Shown here: piece by piece, positions 13,688 to 22,527 of the stretch
Numbering within the stretch: position 1 is the first letter of the stretch
How the letters are laid out: every line of letters starts with the position of its first letter
Origin: VMCP01 sp964492925
GTDB lineage: Bacteria; Bacteroidota; Bacteroidia; NS11-12g; UBA955
DNA: 23,948 bases
Assembly: GCA_964492925.1 (NCBI GenBank)
Contig: CAZBMF010000033.1
Span: 1-23,948 of the forward strand
Reading direction: 5' to 3'
Notes under the pieces: generated by a model
Told to the model about the DNA's origin: nothing
The model's database searches: none
Seen by the model: only the letters and a program-made list of their open reading frames with translations
Position numbers and translations under genes: made by a program

Positions 13688-15430
13688 TTATTGAATAATT
13701 GTAATTGTTCCCCTGTATATTTCTCTTTTGTTTCTGAATTCCGCCTCAATGAGATACACATAAATTCCTTCTAAACAGGGTTCATTCATGTATGTTCCAT
13801 TCCATCCTTCCAACGCATCACCCTGGTAAAGTAGCTGACCCCAACGGTTGTAGATTTGCATCATCGCTTGTCCTGGTGCTATGGCGGGATTGCTGATTTT
13901 GAAAATAGGATTTACGCCACTAGGATTAAAACCATTTGGAATTAGAGTGGTGTCCTTTGCACTGCTGTCGTAACCTAGATCTATAGAGATTTCATTCGAA
14001 TGACTGTATTGATTGTTATTGGGACTTGGGAGTGCTTTGATGCGGAAGCGTTTGTTTCCATATCCTTGTCCCACCAATAAATAGGTGTTGCTAGTTGTAT
14101 TTCCGACACTGTTCCACGTGGAACCATCCCATTTTTCGATAGTGTAGTCTACCAATTTACCTTCGCTAATCCATCCTTTGTAGGGATTCCATTGGAGGTT
14201 TTTTGATCCGTTTTCTTTGAGTAAAAGGTTGGAGTGGACGCTTGTGCTATCGGCAATATTTCCACATAAATTGAATCTAACTAATTTAAAGTCAATGTTT
14301 TGAGCGCTAGTAGATACGGGTTGGTAAATGTAAATATCGTTATCAATGGGTGATCGATATGACTTCAAAAGATTCCATCCACCAATGCTGCTTCTTCCAT
14401 ATAAACAGGCACTGTCGCCAGTGGTCCATTTGCAATGCACTTCTATTTGATTCGCTTGTTCCACGGTAACCATGTCAATGCTAGTTTTTACAAGTGGCGC
14501 TGGAAAATCAGGGACATTCGCAGATACAATGTTCGAAGAAGAAGTGATTTTACTCCCCACTTTTTTGGATCGTACAAAAAATAAAAACGTGGTATTGAGA
14601 TATGGAAAGGTGTAATTTAAGGTGTTTGTCGCCCCCGATAATCGTATGCAGGTAATGGCTTTATTAATTTTGTTATCAATTACATACACGTAGTTCGAAT
14701 CTGTGTTCCATCCAAAATAGGGTATCCAATTTAGGGTTGTTTGTTTCGTGCACTTGTAATTAGAAGCTGTAGTTATGTTTAGCAAAATGGGAGAGTGGTA
14801 GTTGCTAATCAATCCTCCATTTTTACAGCTATCATAGGCCGCAATCGCCAAACGATTTCCTGCCGAAGTTGAATTGAATGTGGTGATATTGAAACTGTAG
14901 GAATTTACCTTTTGCTCGTCGATCAAAATGTTGTTCGATGTTGCTGGGTCTACCTTGAATAAACTGTAACCCATAATATCTGCATCCGAAGGCGTCGTCC
15001 ATCCCCCAATAACTTTCTGCGAAACCATGTCAATCGATACACTGTCCGGTTCAACATACGATGGTGGTACATCGTCAATGAAGATAGAATTTGAATTAAA
15101 ACTGTCAATTCCATTGCACGCGGAATGTGTTGAAATATAAAGCTCCCACTTTTTTTTGTTTGAAAGCAATATATTTATTGTATTTGTGTTAAGGGTGTTT
15201 GTTTCACCAATTAGTTGAAATGGATTCAATACATCATCGCGACCATAAATCCGGTAGAATTTGAAAGAATTGCATGGGTCCGATTCTGGTTTTATGTAAA
15301 GCGTGAGCCATCCAGTGGTTTTGTCTAAACAAGCACGCTCCAAGTAAACAGGTTTGGTGATTCCAAATAAAGAAAAATGCATCCCAAACAGGATAATAAC
15401 GCTTAGGATATTTTTCTTTAATTGATTCAT
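13688..15430 (-). CDS. Secreted protein with gliding-motility/type-B T9SS C-terminal domain
   Basis: This encodes 580 residues. A signal peptide (about 1-24, LKKNILSVIILFGMHFSLFG) leads into a predominantly beta protein. Two related internal modules carry LNWIPYFGWNTDSNYVYVID and LQWNPYKGWISEGKLVDYTI, which look like fibronectin-III-like repeats. Paired cysteines occur near the start. The last 85 residues, from LIPNGFNPSGVNPIF through MMQIYNRWGQLLYQGDALEGWNG to GIYVYLIEAEF...GTITII, are the CHU_C / type-B sorting domain that targets cargo to the type IX secretion system. The protein is therefore probably exported to the cell surface or medium; its function is unknown. Its ATG directly follows the stop of the M16 gene upstream (TAAATG), indicating coupling. 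A parS-like palindrome lies inside the gene at 14110-14125. Confidence 0.87.
   Translation of the reverse strand: MNQLKKNILSVIILFGMHFSLFGITKPVYLERACLDKTTGWLTLYIKPESDPCNSFKFYRIYGRDDVLNPFQLIGETNTLNTNTINILLSNKKKWELYISTHSACNGIDSFNSNSIFIDDVPPSYVEPDSVSIDMVSQKVIGGWTTPSDADIMGYSLFKVDPATSNNILIDEQKVNSYSFNITTFNSTSAGNRLAIAAYDSCKNGGLISNYHSPILLNITTASNYKCTKQTTLNWIPYFGWNTDSNYVYVIDNKINKAITCIRLSGATNTLNYTFPYLNTTFLFFVRSKKVGSKITSSSNIVSANVPDFPAPLVKTSIDMVTVEQANQIEVHCKWTTGDSACLYGRSSIGGWNLLKSYRSPIDNDIYIYQPVSTSAQNIDFKLVRFNLCGNIADSTSVHSNLLLKENGSKNLQWNPYKGWISEGKLVDYTIEKWDGSTWNSVGNTTSNTYLLVGQGYGNKRFRIKALPSPNNNQYSHSNEISIDLGYDSSAKDTTLIPNGFNPSGVNPIFKISNPAIAPGQAMMQIYNRWGQLLYQGDALEGWNGTYMNEPCLEGIYVYLIEAEFRNKREIYRGTITIIQ
14110..14125. 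promoter_or_regulatory. Second parS-like palindrome (inside T9SS-cargo gene)
   Basis: TGTTCCACGTGGAACC has a perfect 14-bp palindrome (GTTCCACGTGGAAC). It equals the canonical parS except for the symmetrical T-to-C/A-to-G change at one position of each arm and the last base. This form is known from parS sites of pseudomonads. It sits within codons for GSTWNS, 0.93 kb from the first site. Confidence 0.6.
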
Positions 15431-16723
15431 TTAATTGATTTTACCAGCCATTACTTTAATAAACGAATTCGGATCCAAATAATTTTTCGCAACATCCAAT
15501 AATTGCTCTGCCGTGATATTCCAAATTTCTGCCAATGTGTTTTCGTAGAACGAATTAGAGTAATTTCTCATGATAATTTGTTGGATTTTAGCGGCGTTCG
15601 AAAACGGTCCATCGAAACCACTTCTAAATTGTCCGCTGTAATATCTCTTTGCTCGCTCAAGTTCATCATTGTCAATGGGTTCTGTTCTCAATTTTTCCAT
15701 AATTTCAATGACGTTTTCTAATGCTAATGTAGCATTATCGCTGTTCATTTCGCCACTGATGATCCAACTCCTACCGTCCATCGCTGGGCGGAAGTATGAT
15801 CCAATTCCGTATGTTAATCCCTTTTCTTCACGGATTTCTTGCATCAAACGACTGCCAAAATATCCCCCAAGAACCATATTCAACAAGGTAAATTTATGTA
15901 AATCAATTTCTGCTAATTTTCCTACATGCTTCAATAACTGTAGACTAACTTGAGTGCTATTCGGAAGTTCGTGTTTCATAACCCCTTCAAAATGACGAGG
16001 TGCATCAATATTTGCCTCTCCTATTTTTAACTCAAATTTTTCGGTAAAGAATTCATTGTGAATCTCTAACAGGGCTCTGCCTAAAGTTTCATCACAATCT
16101 CCCGCAACCAACAACATGCTTTTGCCAAGGTCTATGTGTTCCATGTGAAACGCTATAACTTCCTCCTTTTTAAGCTCATCGATTTCATCCAAATTTCCAT
16201 GTTTTCCTAACAAATGTTCTTTGCCATAGTAATTTTCAGATGCAATTTTTGCAGACCAATACTGCGGAGTTTGCATTTTTCGTTCAATCGACGCCCTTTT
16301 GATGAGTTTGTAATTCTCAAATTCTCTGTCGGGATATTCGCAATCAATAATTGTTTGAGTGACCCATTTAAAAACTTCAATGGCCGTTTCTTTCGAACAG
16401 CGAATGGTGGCAGTTGCACCGTACAACTCACAGTCAAACTGAACGTTAGCACCTAAATGGTCTAGGTAACCGATGATGTCCTTTTCGCTTTTTCCTTTTC
16501 CGCCCGACGTCAACAATTCATAGGCAGCCGTAGCAATGAACGAACTTTTTTGTTCCGAAATACCATTTGGAAACCACAACATCATTTTCACCACACCCAA
16601 AGATTCTGTGTGTGAAATAAAATGGCGTTGTCCTTCAACCAATTGACTTTCTGCTATTTTGGGAACAGGGAAGCTTTTGATTACCCTGGTTTCTGGTGCC
16701 GATTTTCTGAAGTCTTGGTTCAT
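15431..16723 (-). CDS. M16-family peptidase homologue, non-catalytic subunit type
   Basis: This encodes 430 residues with the M16/insulinase fold pattern. ISHTESLGVVKMMLWFPNG leads into a helix (SSFIATAAYELLTSGGKGKSEKDIIGYLDHLGANVQF) where a catalytic M16 protein would have HxxEH; here the motif is absent (AAYEL). The second M16 domain holds GLTYGIGSYFRPAMDGRSW and RAKRYYSGQFRSGFDGP, with the conserved R/Y substrate-tail-binding region. M16B peptidases often act as heterodimers of one catalytic and one motif-lacking subunit. The ATG overlaps the stop of the catalytic partner by ATGA, which fits a stoichiometric pair. No signal peptide is visible, so it is probably cytoplasmic. The next gene (T9SS cargo) starts immediately after its stop. 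Confidence 0.9.
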   Translation of the reverse strand: MNQDFRKSAPETRVIKSFPVPKIAESQLVEGQRHFISHTESLGVVKMMLWFPNGISEQKSSFIATAAYELLTSGGKGKSEKDIIGYLDHLGANVQFDCELYGATATIRCSKETAIEVFKWVTQTIIDCEYPDREFENYKLIKRASIERKMQTPQYWSAKIASENYYGKEHLLGKHGNLDEIDELKKEEVIAFHMEHIDLGKSMLLVAGDCDETLGRALLEIHNEFFTEKFELKIGEANIDAPRHFEGVMKHELPNSTQVSLQLLKHVGKLAEIDLHKFTLLNMVLGGYFGSRLMQEIREEKGLTYGIGSYFRPAMDGRSWIISGEMNSDNATLALENVIEIMEKLRTEPIDNDELERAKRYYSGQFRSGFDGPFSNAAKIQQIIMRNYSNSFYENTLAEIWNITAEQLLDVAKNYLDPNSFIKVMAGKIN

Positions 16724-17964
16724 TGCTTTGGTGAATAGTAAATAACAGACATGTTTTGAGATTGAAATGTTGCAGATGCTTGATCTAGAACTTCTTGTAA
16801 ATCAATATTTTTGACCATTTCGGCCTCGTGATTAATGGTTTCTAAACGACCTAAATTTTCATAGTAAGCCAATTTTTGAGCGCGATTCATAGGGTTAATC
16901 TGTTCAAAAAGCAGGTTGGTGTAAACTTTGTTTTTGATACCATCAAAAACATATTGGTTTTCTTTTCCTTTCGCAATGAAATCTTGCATGGTTTTAAACA
17001 ATTCATTTTCAACGGTTTCATGTGAAACTTCAGGATTCAAAATGCCATATAAAATGAACAAACCTTCGTCTAATCCTCTAATGTAAAAACACTCGGCTGC
17101 ATTGCAAATTTGCTTTTCCTTTACTAAAACTTGTTGCAAATCTGATACTTCAGAGCCCCCAAGCAAATCAGCAAAAATATCCAATTCTAATCCGCCTTTT
17201 TCTTTAAATGAAGGACCTTTCCAAACCAGAAAAACTGCAGGATTGGGAGATAAATCTGTGGTTTCTAAAAATCGTTTTTCATTTTGAGGGACATCAACTG
17301 TGTACTTATTTTGATTGCTGTTGCCGGATTTATGAATCGGGCCGAACCATTTTTCACACAGATCTTTGGTTTCCTCTAAACTAAGATTTCCTACTACAGA
17401 AACAATGGCATTTTGTGGTGTATAGAATTGATTATAAAATGATTGAACATCTTCCAACGTTGCATCTTCAACATGGGAAATTTCCAATCCAATGGTTGGC
17501 CATCTGTAAGGACTTTCCGTATACAGCAATTGTCTGATATGGTGCCACAATTGTCCGAACGGAGCATTGAAACATCTTTGTTTAAATTCTTCAACCACAA
17601 CACCTTGTTGCACAGAAAGAGATTTTTCATTGATGTTTAGTGCCATCATTCTATCGCTTTCTAACCAAAAAGCGGTTTCAACATTTTCTAAGGGTACGGA
17701 AATATAATAATTGGTGATTTCGTTGGTGGTGAAAGCATTGTTTTGTCCACCAGCATTTTCAATGGCTGCATCAAAAGATGGAACATTCTGGCTGCCACCG
17801 AACATCAAATGCTCGAACAAATGCGCAAACCCTGTTCTTGAAGGATGTTCATCTCTGGCTCCAACATTGTAAAGCGTGTTGAGAACAACATTGCTTACAT
17901 TCGGGTCGTGTTGGTGAATCACCCTTAACCCGTTGCCCATTACAAATCGATTGTATTTGATCAC
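16720..17964 (-). CDS. M16-family zinc peptidase, catalytic subunit
   Basis: This encodes 414 residues. FVMGNGLRVIHQHDPNVSNVVLNTLYNVGARDEHPSRTGFAHLFEHLMF is the standard M16 N-terminus with the inverted zinc motif H48-LF-E51-H52. The third ligand is a glutamate in VVVEEFKQR (about 125-126). NNAFTTNEITNYYISVP is the conserved substrate-cleft strand. A catalytic M16B protease paired with the motif-less homologue downstream should degrade or process peptides. The start is GTG at 17964, because the residues before the internal ATG (MIKYNRFV) fit the family, and a TAAATTTG box ends 4 nt upstream. This gene opens the unit M16 - M16 - T9SS cargo - ybeY. No signal peptide is visible. Confidence 0.93.
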   Translation of the reverse strand: MIKYNRFVMGNGLRVIHQHDPNVSNVVLNTLYNVGARDEHPSRTGFAHLFEHLMFGGSQNVPSFDAAIENAGGQNNAFTTNEITNYYISVPLENVETAFWLESDRMMALNINEKSLSVQQGVVVEEFKQRCFNAPFGQLWHHIRQLLYTESPYRWPTIGLEISHVEDATLEDVQSFYNQFYTPQNAIVSVVGNLSLEETKDLCEKWFGPIHKSGNSNQNKYTVDVPQNEKRFLETTDLSPNPAVFLVWKGPSFKEKGGLELDIFADLLGGSEVSDLQQVLVKEKQICNAAECFYIRGLDEGLFILYGILNPEVSHETVENELFKTMQDFIAKGKENQYVFDGIKNKVYTNLLFEQINPMNRAQKLAYYENLGRLETINHEAEMVKNIDLQEVLDQASATFQSQNMSVIYYSPKQ

Positions 17965-17968
17965 CTTA

Positions 17969-17976
17969 CAAATTTA
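17969..17976 (-). promoter_or_regulatory. Putative -7 promoter element of the M16 operon (TAAATTTG on minus strand)
   Basis: TAAATTTG on the minus strand ends 4 nt before the GTG start at 17964, predicting a leaderless mRNA. No clear -33 TTTG. Confidence 0.45.
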
Positions 17977-18111
17977 CAATCAACCTTGGGCTGCCTTGTT
18001 TTACTTTATGAACATAAAATACAGGTGGACATACAGTTGTACAATGTTGGATAGTTCTAGAATTTGGCAATCACACAACTCTTTCTCAGTTTGTGAATTA
18101 CCTCAAAAATG

Positions 18112-18138
18112 AAAAAAAAAAATTAACCGCTACGCGGC
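18112..18138 (-). terminator. Probable intrinsic terminator of the menaquinone/methyltransferase operon
   Basis: On the minus strand, just after the methyltransferase stop, CCGC-GTA-GCGG forms a short GC-rich hairpin (18127-18137). It is followed by TTAA and a run of eleven T (18112-18122). The stem is only 4 bp of strong pairs, but the position and T-run fit. Confidence 0.55.
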
Positions 18139-18139
18139 A

Positions 18140-19549
18140 TTAAATGATGGTTTTTCCCTCAAATTCGGAGCGAATTCGCCAGTTTATAGGCCACAAATTA
18201 TTTAACCCATTTTTAACAGCATTGGCTGTACCCAAATGTAAACCATTCCAACGCAATCCCACAATACCCTTTTGTTCCACATGAAGATTTAAAAATTCCC
18301 TTCTAAAATATCGGATAGCATCTTGAATTTCAATTTCTTGTGAAGGATATTCATTGAAATCTTCAGACAACAAATCAAAGGAAGGCTCTACCTTCCAATC
18401 ACCATTGTAAACCTTCCCAATTCCAACGCCAGGGTGCACAACATTGGGTAATTGTTTTATTAAGTTGGGATAATTGTTGTACCATTCACCCAGTTTTAGG
18501 GTATACAATCCATCAAATCCTTCAAAGGCCCCCCAATTTTCACGTGAAAATGGCAATTCTAATCCATTTTTACCTGATTTGTGATTCAATTTCCCTTTTT
18601 TGTTTTGGTTCTTTTTATAAGATTCAAAATCTCTTTGCGATTGTAACAATTCTCCATTATCTTTTTGATGGTCAATAGGTTTCTGTAAAACAGCAAAGAA
18701 CAAACCTTCACCAGATGTTCTATGAGGCAAACATCTGTACATCGATTCTTCTAAAGAAAAAAGGGAAGTATGTCCCTCAAAATCAACAGGTATCAAAGTG
18801 GCACCAAACTCATCACAGAATTTGAAAACATTGTCTTCGTTTTCACTACGGTTGTAGGTACATGTACTATAAATCAAAAAACCACCAGGTTTAAGGGAGT
18901 TCCAAACATCATGAACAATGCGTTGCTGTCTTTCTACACACAATTGCACATTGGCTATCGACCATTCTTCTATTGCGGCACTGTCTTTCCTGAACATACC
19001 TTCTCCTGAACAAGGAGCATCGCAAGCAATAATGTCAAAAAGATTTGCATTTTTCCCGAAAATTTTGGCATCTGAACGGGTAACAACCGCATTTCCCGCG
19101 CCCCATTTGCATAAATTCTCGTATAAAATCGCATTTCTGCTTTGGATAACTTCATTGGCTACCAGTAAATCTCCCTCTCTCAAAACAGAAGCAATGTGGG
19201 TGCTTTTTCCACCAGGTGCTCCACACAAATCCAAAACAATGGCCCCAGGATCGATTTTAGGCAGTAAATGACGCACAATTTCCCCTATCCACATGCTGTT
19301 AGACTCTTGAACGTAATATGCGCCGGCATGAAGCGCGGGGTCTGCCGTGAAAATGGGCCTCTCTTTTAAGATAAATCCATCTTCACAATGTTTCACAGGT
19401 TGAAATTCCACGTTCAATTGTTGAATTTTCTTTCTATTGATACGAACCGAAGTTGATACGGGTTCGTTTAAAGCCTCCAACAAAGAATTCGATTCAATTG
19501 CCGGCAAGGTTTGATGGATTAAGTTAATAAATTCTTGATTTTCAATCAT
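18140..19549 (-). CDS. 16S rRNA m5C methyltransferase, RsmF/NOL1-NOP2-Sun family
   Basis: This encodes 469 residues. A PUA-like N-terminal segment (EPVSTSVRINRKK) precedes the SAM-dependent core. Motif I is LDLCGAPGGKSTHIASVL, the catalytic motif IV is DAPCSGEGMFRKD, and motif VI is YSTCTYNRSENEDN. The two cysteines (in APCSG and STCTY) are the nucleophile and release pair of RNA m5C methyltransferases. The C-terminal domain (LPFSRENWGAFEGFDGLYTLKLGEWYNN and HVEQKGIVGLRWNGLHLGTAN) is the RsmF-type tail, so a 16S rRNA cytosine is the likely target; the exact position cannot be told. I chose the ATG at 19549 (MIENQEFINLIHQTLP), which overlaps the menC stop by 8 nt. An upstream in-frame start at 19594 would add 15 residues unlike the family. 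Confidence 0.9.
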   Translation of the reverse strand: MIENQEFINLIHQTLPAIESNSLLEALNEPVSTSVRINRKKIQQLNVEFQPVKHCEDGFILKERPIFTADPALHAGAYYVQESNSMWIGEIVRHLLPKIDPGAIVLDLCGAPGGKSTHIASVLREGDLLVANEVIQSRNAILYENLCKWGAGNAVVTRSDAKIFGKNANLFDIIACDAPCSGEGMFRKDSAAIEEWSIANVQLCVERQQRIVHDVWNSLKPGGFLIYSTCTYNRSENEDNVFKFCDEFGATLIPVDFEGHTSLFSLEESMYRCLPHRTSGEGLFFAVLQKPIDHQKDNGELLQSQRDFESYKKNQNKKGKLNHKSGKNGLELPFSRENWGAFEGFDGLYTLKLGEWYNNYPNLIKQLPNVVHPGVGIGKVYNGDWKVEPSFDLLSEDFNEYPSQEIEIQDAIRYFRREFLNLHVEQKGIVGLRWNGLHLGTANAVKNGLNNLWPINWRIRSEFEGKTII

Positions 19550-20594
19550 TTTGTAAAAAATAAATAGTTTCTCCACGAACTTCAGTTTGCGCATCGAAGT
19601 TCTTTGTAAACAAAGATCCTGTGCCCAGTCCTTGTGGCATTTTGGGTGAAAACGTGGAAACCCATTGCGCTATATCAGCCAATCCAATATTTCCTTCCAG
19701 AGCAGAAGTGCTCCACCAGCCAATGTTTTGATTTTCAGCCGCTTTTATCCAATTGTTACAAACATCAAATCCACCCAACAACGTTGGTTTTAAAATGATG
19801 TAACGCGGATTTATGGTTTTTAATATTCCTGAAGCGTTTTCAACATTCGCCCCGATCAATTCTTCATCGAGGGCAATGCTAATTGGACTTTTGTAACAAA
19901 TTTCTTGCATCAATTCAGGTTGATAAGCTCTGATAGGTTGCTCGATAGAGTGTATTTCAAATCGTTGTAATTCTTTCAGTTGCAACAGTGCTTCTTCATT
20001 TTTAAATCCACCATTTGCATCCAAACGGATTTCAATTTGAAAGGCGTTAAATTGATTTCTAAGTTTCTCAATTAACCTGCATTCGGCATCAAAGTCTAAC
20101 GCTCCCACTTTCAATTTGATACACGAAAATCCAGCATTGATTTTTTGAATGGCCTCCTCATACATAGATTCGATGCGGTTCATCCATACCAAACCATTGA
20201 TTTTCATGCCTTTTTTGCCAGCCGTAAAATCGTTATTCGTCCAAATATTGGGATTGCTTTTTGTCGAACTTTTCAACAACTCCCTATCTTGATACTGGGC
20301 CTTTAACAAGGCAGAATAAAGTGCAAACCTCAAGGAAGGATAGGGTTTCCAAATGTCGAGTAAGTTTTTAAGTTGTTCAAAATCAAAAGATATGTTTTCG
20401 AATGGACGCACAATTTCTTCCAAATTGATTTTGCCATCTATGCTCAAATCTGAAAGGGGAGAGGCTTCTCCACAAACCTTGAAGTTTTCAGAGACTATCC
20501 ACAATAAATAAGAAGGTTTTTCTAGATATTCTCCCCGACTTGTTTTTGCCGGTTTGATAAATTGAAGCGTGTGTTTTTCTATGGAAATGAACAT
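19542..20594 (-). CDS. menC: o-Succinylbenzoate synthase
   Basis: This 350-residue enolase-superfamily enzyme dehydrates SHCHC to o-succinylbenzoate in menaquinone synthesis. Active-site signatures are in the right order: the K-x-K base in FSCIKLKVGALDFDAE, metal ligands in IRLDANGGF, HSIEQPI and ALDEELIGA, and the second lysine in YIILKPTLLGG. The C-terminal STSALEGNIGLADIAQW is the conserved end segment. The capping domain at the N-terminus (SIEKHTLQFIKPAKTSRGEY...KPSYLLWI) is typical of Bacteroidota MenC. menA lies 32 bp upstream in the same direction, supporting a menaquinone role over other muconate-cycloisomerase-like functions. The 3' end overlaps the methyltransferase start by 8 nt. 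The remaining men genes are not in the window. Confidence 0.93.
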   Translation of the reverse strand: MFISIEKHTLQFIKPAKTSRGEYLEKPSYLLWIVSENFKVCGEASPLSDLSIDGKINLEEIVRPFENISFDFEQLKNLLDIWKPYPSLRFALYSALLKAQYQDRELLKSSTKSNPNIWTNNDFTAGKKGMKINGLVWMNRIESMYEEAIQKINAGFSCIKLKVGALDFDAECRLIEKLRNQFNAFQIEIRLDANGGFKNEEALLQLKELQRFEIHSIEQPIRAYQPELMQEICYKSPISIALDEELIGANVENASGILKTINPRYIILKPTLLGGFDVCNNWIKAAENQNIGWWSTSALEGNIGLADIAQWVSTFSPKMPQGLGTGSLFTKNFDAQTEVRGETIYFLQND

Positions 20595-20626
20595 GTTATG
20601 ATTTAGATGAAATAGCCAATTTGTAC

Positions 20627-21595
20627 TTAAATATTCAAAAAGCTACCGACGTACCAAACCATAAAAGCATAAATGAATACTGTTAACAAAATGGATAAAG
20701 AGAGTTTTTTCAATTGTTGATTTAACAAATCTCTGTTACCTGGTTCAATTCTGATGATACTTGAATAATGGGATGCCAATAAAACAGCGGATGGAGTAAA
20801 AGTTCCAAAAATTAAAAGCATTTCTAGATAAGATTTTGAAGTAGTTAAGTTCAATAATTGGTTTAAGTAATTAAAGAACGATAAAAACACTCCTGAGAAT
20901 CCTAAAATTAACAGCAATCTGTGATAAAAAAGATTCCATTTTACACCCATCAAAACAGCCAAAGTAATTTTGTTGGCGAGTCTGTCTGTGTTTATGTCGC
21001 GATAATTGTTTGTGTTTAACACTGCTGTGCTTAAAAATCCCATTCCGGCAGCTGCCATGCCGTAATCAAAGTTTAGAGAACTTCCCAATAGTTTCGAAAT
21101 GCCCAAAACTGGCACAATACCGAAGAAGATGAAAACAAAAACATCGCCAAATCCAAAATATCCATACGCCTTTTTGCCAACGGTATAAGTGATTGCGGCA
21201 ATGATGGCCGCTATACCAACGCCAATGAAAAAATAAATGGTTTTTGCCGTGATGTTTCCATGTTGAAACGACAGCCACAGCATCAATAAGCCTGAACAAA
21301 AGGCCAATAAACTCACCAAAATCAAAGCCTTTTTCATGGAATGTTCAGAAATTGAACCAGTTGTTAGCATTCGGTCTTGTCTGCCAGCAGCTTTGTCTGT
21401 TCCTTTTTGGAAATCACCATAATCATTGGCGAAATTCGACAAGATTTGAAGTAAGGTTGCTGTGATAAGGGCCAAAACTGAGACCATCCAATCTGAATGT
21501 CCATGAAGTTTTGCAACAGCCGTGCCTAATAAAATACCAGAAATGGCCAAGGGCAATGTTCTCAAACGGGCCGATTGTATCCAAGGTTTAATCAT
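20627..21595 (-). CDS. menA: 1,4-dihydroxy-2-naphthoate polyprenyltransferase
   Basis: This encodes a 322-residue UbiA-family integral membrane prenyltransferase. Most of the sequence is eight or nine hydrophobic helices. The first Asp-rich motif is NFANDYGDFQKGTDKAAGRQDR and the second is NNYRDINTDRLANKITLAV; both bind the Mg-diphosphate of the polyprenyl donor. The NDYGDFxKGTD form and the N-terminal PWIQSARLRTLPLAISGILLGTA are characteristic of MenA rather than UbiA or heme O synthase. It joins DHNA to a polyprenyl chain to make demethylmenaquinone. Its ATG overlaps the stop of the upstream GNAT-like gene (ATGA), and menC follows after 32 bp. Confidence 0.94.
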   Translation of the reverse strand: MIKPWIQSARLRTLPLAISGILLGTAVAKLHGHSDWMVSVLALITATLLQILSNFANDYGDFQKGTDKAAGRQDRMLTTGSISEHSMKKALILVSLLAFCSGLLMLWLSFQHGNITAKTIYFFIGVGIAAIIAAITYTVGKKAYGYFGFGDVFVFIFFGIVPVLGISKLLGSSLNFDYGMAAAGMGFLSTAVLNTNNYRDINTDRLANKITLAVLMGVKWNLFYHRLLLILGFSGVFLSFFNYLNQLLNLTTSKSYLEMLLIFGTFTPSAVLLASHYSSIIRIEPGNRDLLNQQLKKLSLSILLTVFIYAFMVWYVGSFLNI

Positions 21596-22527
21596 AAATT
21601 CGTGAGCAAATTTCGTTCAATAATGTAAAAGGGTTCGTTTTTTGGATTGAATTTTTTATAAAATTCGGCCACCGATGGAATTGATGATCCTTCAAAGTCT
21701 ATTTCGTGGTTCGGAAAAAGGTTGGCAACATGGTTGATAATTCCGTGCATGACGCCAATTTTTCGGCCTTCGGCAGTAGGACCAGCACATACATAATGAA
21801 TTCTTTTGGGTGAGAGAAGAAATATTGCACCCCCCAAAAGTTCGTATTCACTATCTTTTGCAATAATCGCAAAAGTGCGCCCCTCTTTTTCCATGTTGAT
21901 ACAGGCCAATTCGAATCCTTCGTAGTCGTCAAACCACTTGAAATTGCTCATATCTCCCCAGGCATCATGATAGATTTTAATGACATCTGAAAATTTCAAG
22001 GGCTCCTTGTAAACAACCCCTGCGTCTATACATCTTTTGATGTTTTTAATGGCGTCTTTATTGAATTTTTCCTCCGGAATATGCGGACATTCGAGGATGA
22101 AATTGGTTTTTTCCAAACTATGTTTCGGTTTGCCATAGTATGGATTCACCTGTAAATGAATTTTGACAAATTTTTTGGGAATGGACTTTAAAAAGTCTTC
22201 CGTGGTGAAAGATGTGGGATTTCCAAAAACACCCAATTGCTGGCAAAATTTCGGTTGGAAAATGTACTTAAGTCCCATTTTTTGTCTCCAAGGCAATGGA
22301 AACACCGCTTCGTAATTGTTCAAAACCAACCCGCCCCATTGTCCGAGCATTTCCGACTGATTCAAGTTTTCATCGTCAAATGAAAATTTGGAATAATCCT
22401 CAATTTGGTCACAAACCCCATCTAAATATCCAGAGAGTGCATACGACAAATCATGGCTGCCCCCTTTTACACAGTTGTCCCATTTTTCGGTATTGATTTC
22501 CCAACGTTCTAAATATTTGATGCCCAT
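21592..22527 (-). CDS. Predicted acyltransferase, GNAT/FemAB-like fold
   Basis: This encodes 311 residues without signal peptide or membrane helices. The N-terminal half (KYLERWEINTEKWDNCVKGG; WGGLVLNNYEAVFPLPWRQKMGLKYIFQPKFCQQLGVFG) resembles the 'vW.ale..g.pvg.lPl..k.k.g...i..p...q.lG.f' pattern of FemAB-like acyltransferases. The second half has GGAIFLLSPKRIHYVCAGPTAEGRKIGVMHGIINHVA and ends with the family-like IDFEGSSIPSVAEFYKKFNP. The substrate is unknown; amino-acid or acyl transfer to a cell-envelope component is an inference from the fold. The gene overlaps the deacetylase-like gene upstream by 19 bp and menA downstream by 4 bp, so all three are surely co-transcribed. Confidence 0.75.
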   Translation of the reverse strand: MGIKYLERWEINTEKWDNCVKGGSHDLSYALSGYLDGVCDQIEDYSKFSFDDENLNQSEMLGQWGGLVLNNYEAVFPLPWRQKMGLKYIFQPKFCQQLGVFGNPTSFTTEDFLKSIPKKFVKIHLQVNPYYGKPKHSLEKTNFILECPHIPEEKFNKDAIKNIKRCIDAGVVYKEPLKFSDVIKIYHDAWGDMSNFKWFDDYEGFELACINMEKEGRTFAIIAKDSEYELLGGAIFLLSPKRIHYVCAGPTAEGRKIGVMHGIINHVANLFPNHEIDFEGSSIPSVAEFYKKFNPKNEPFYIIERNLLTNL

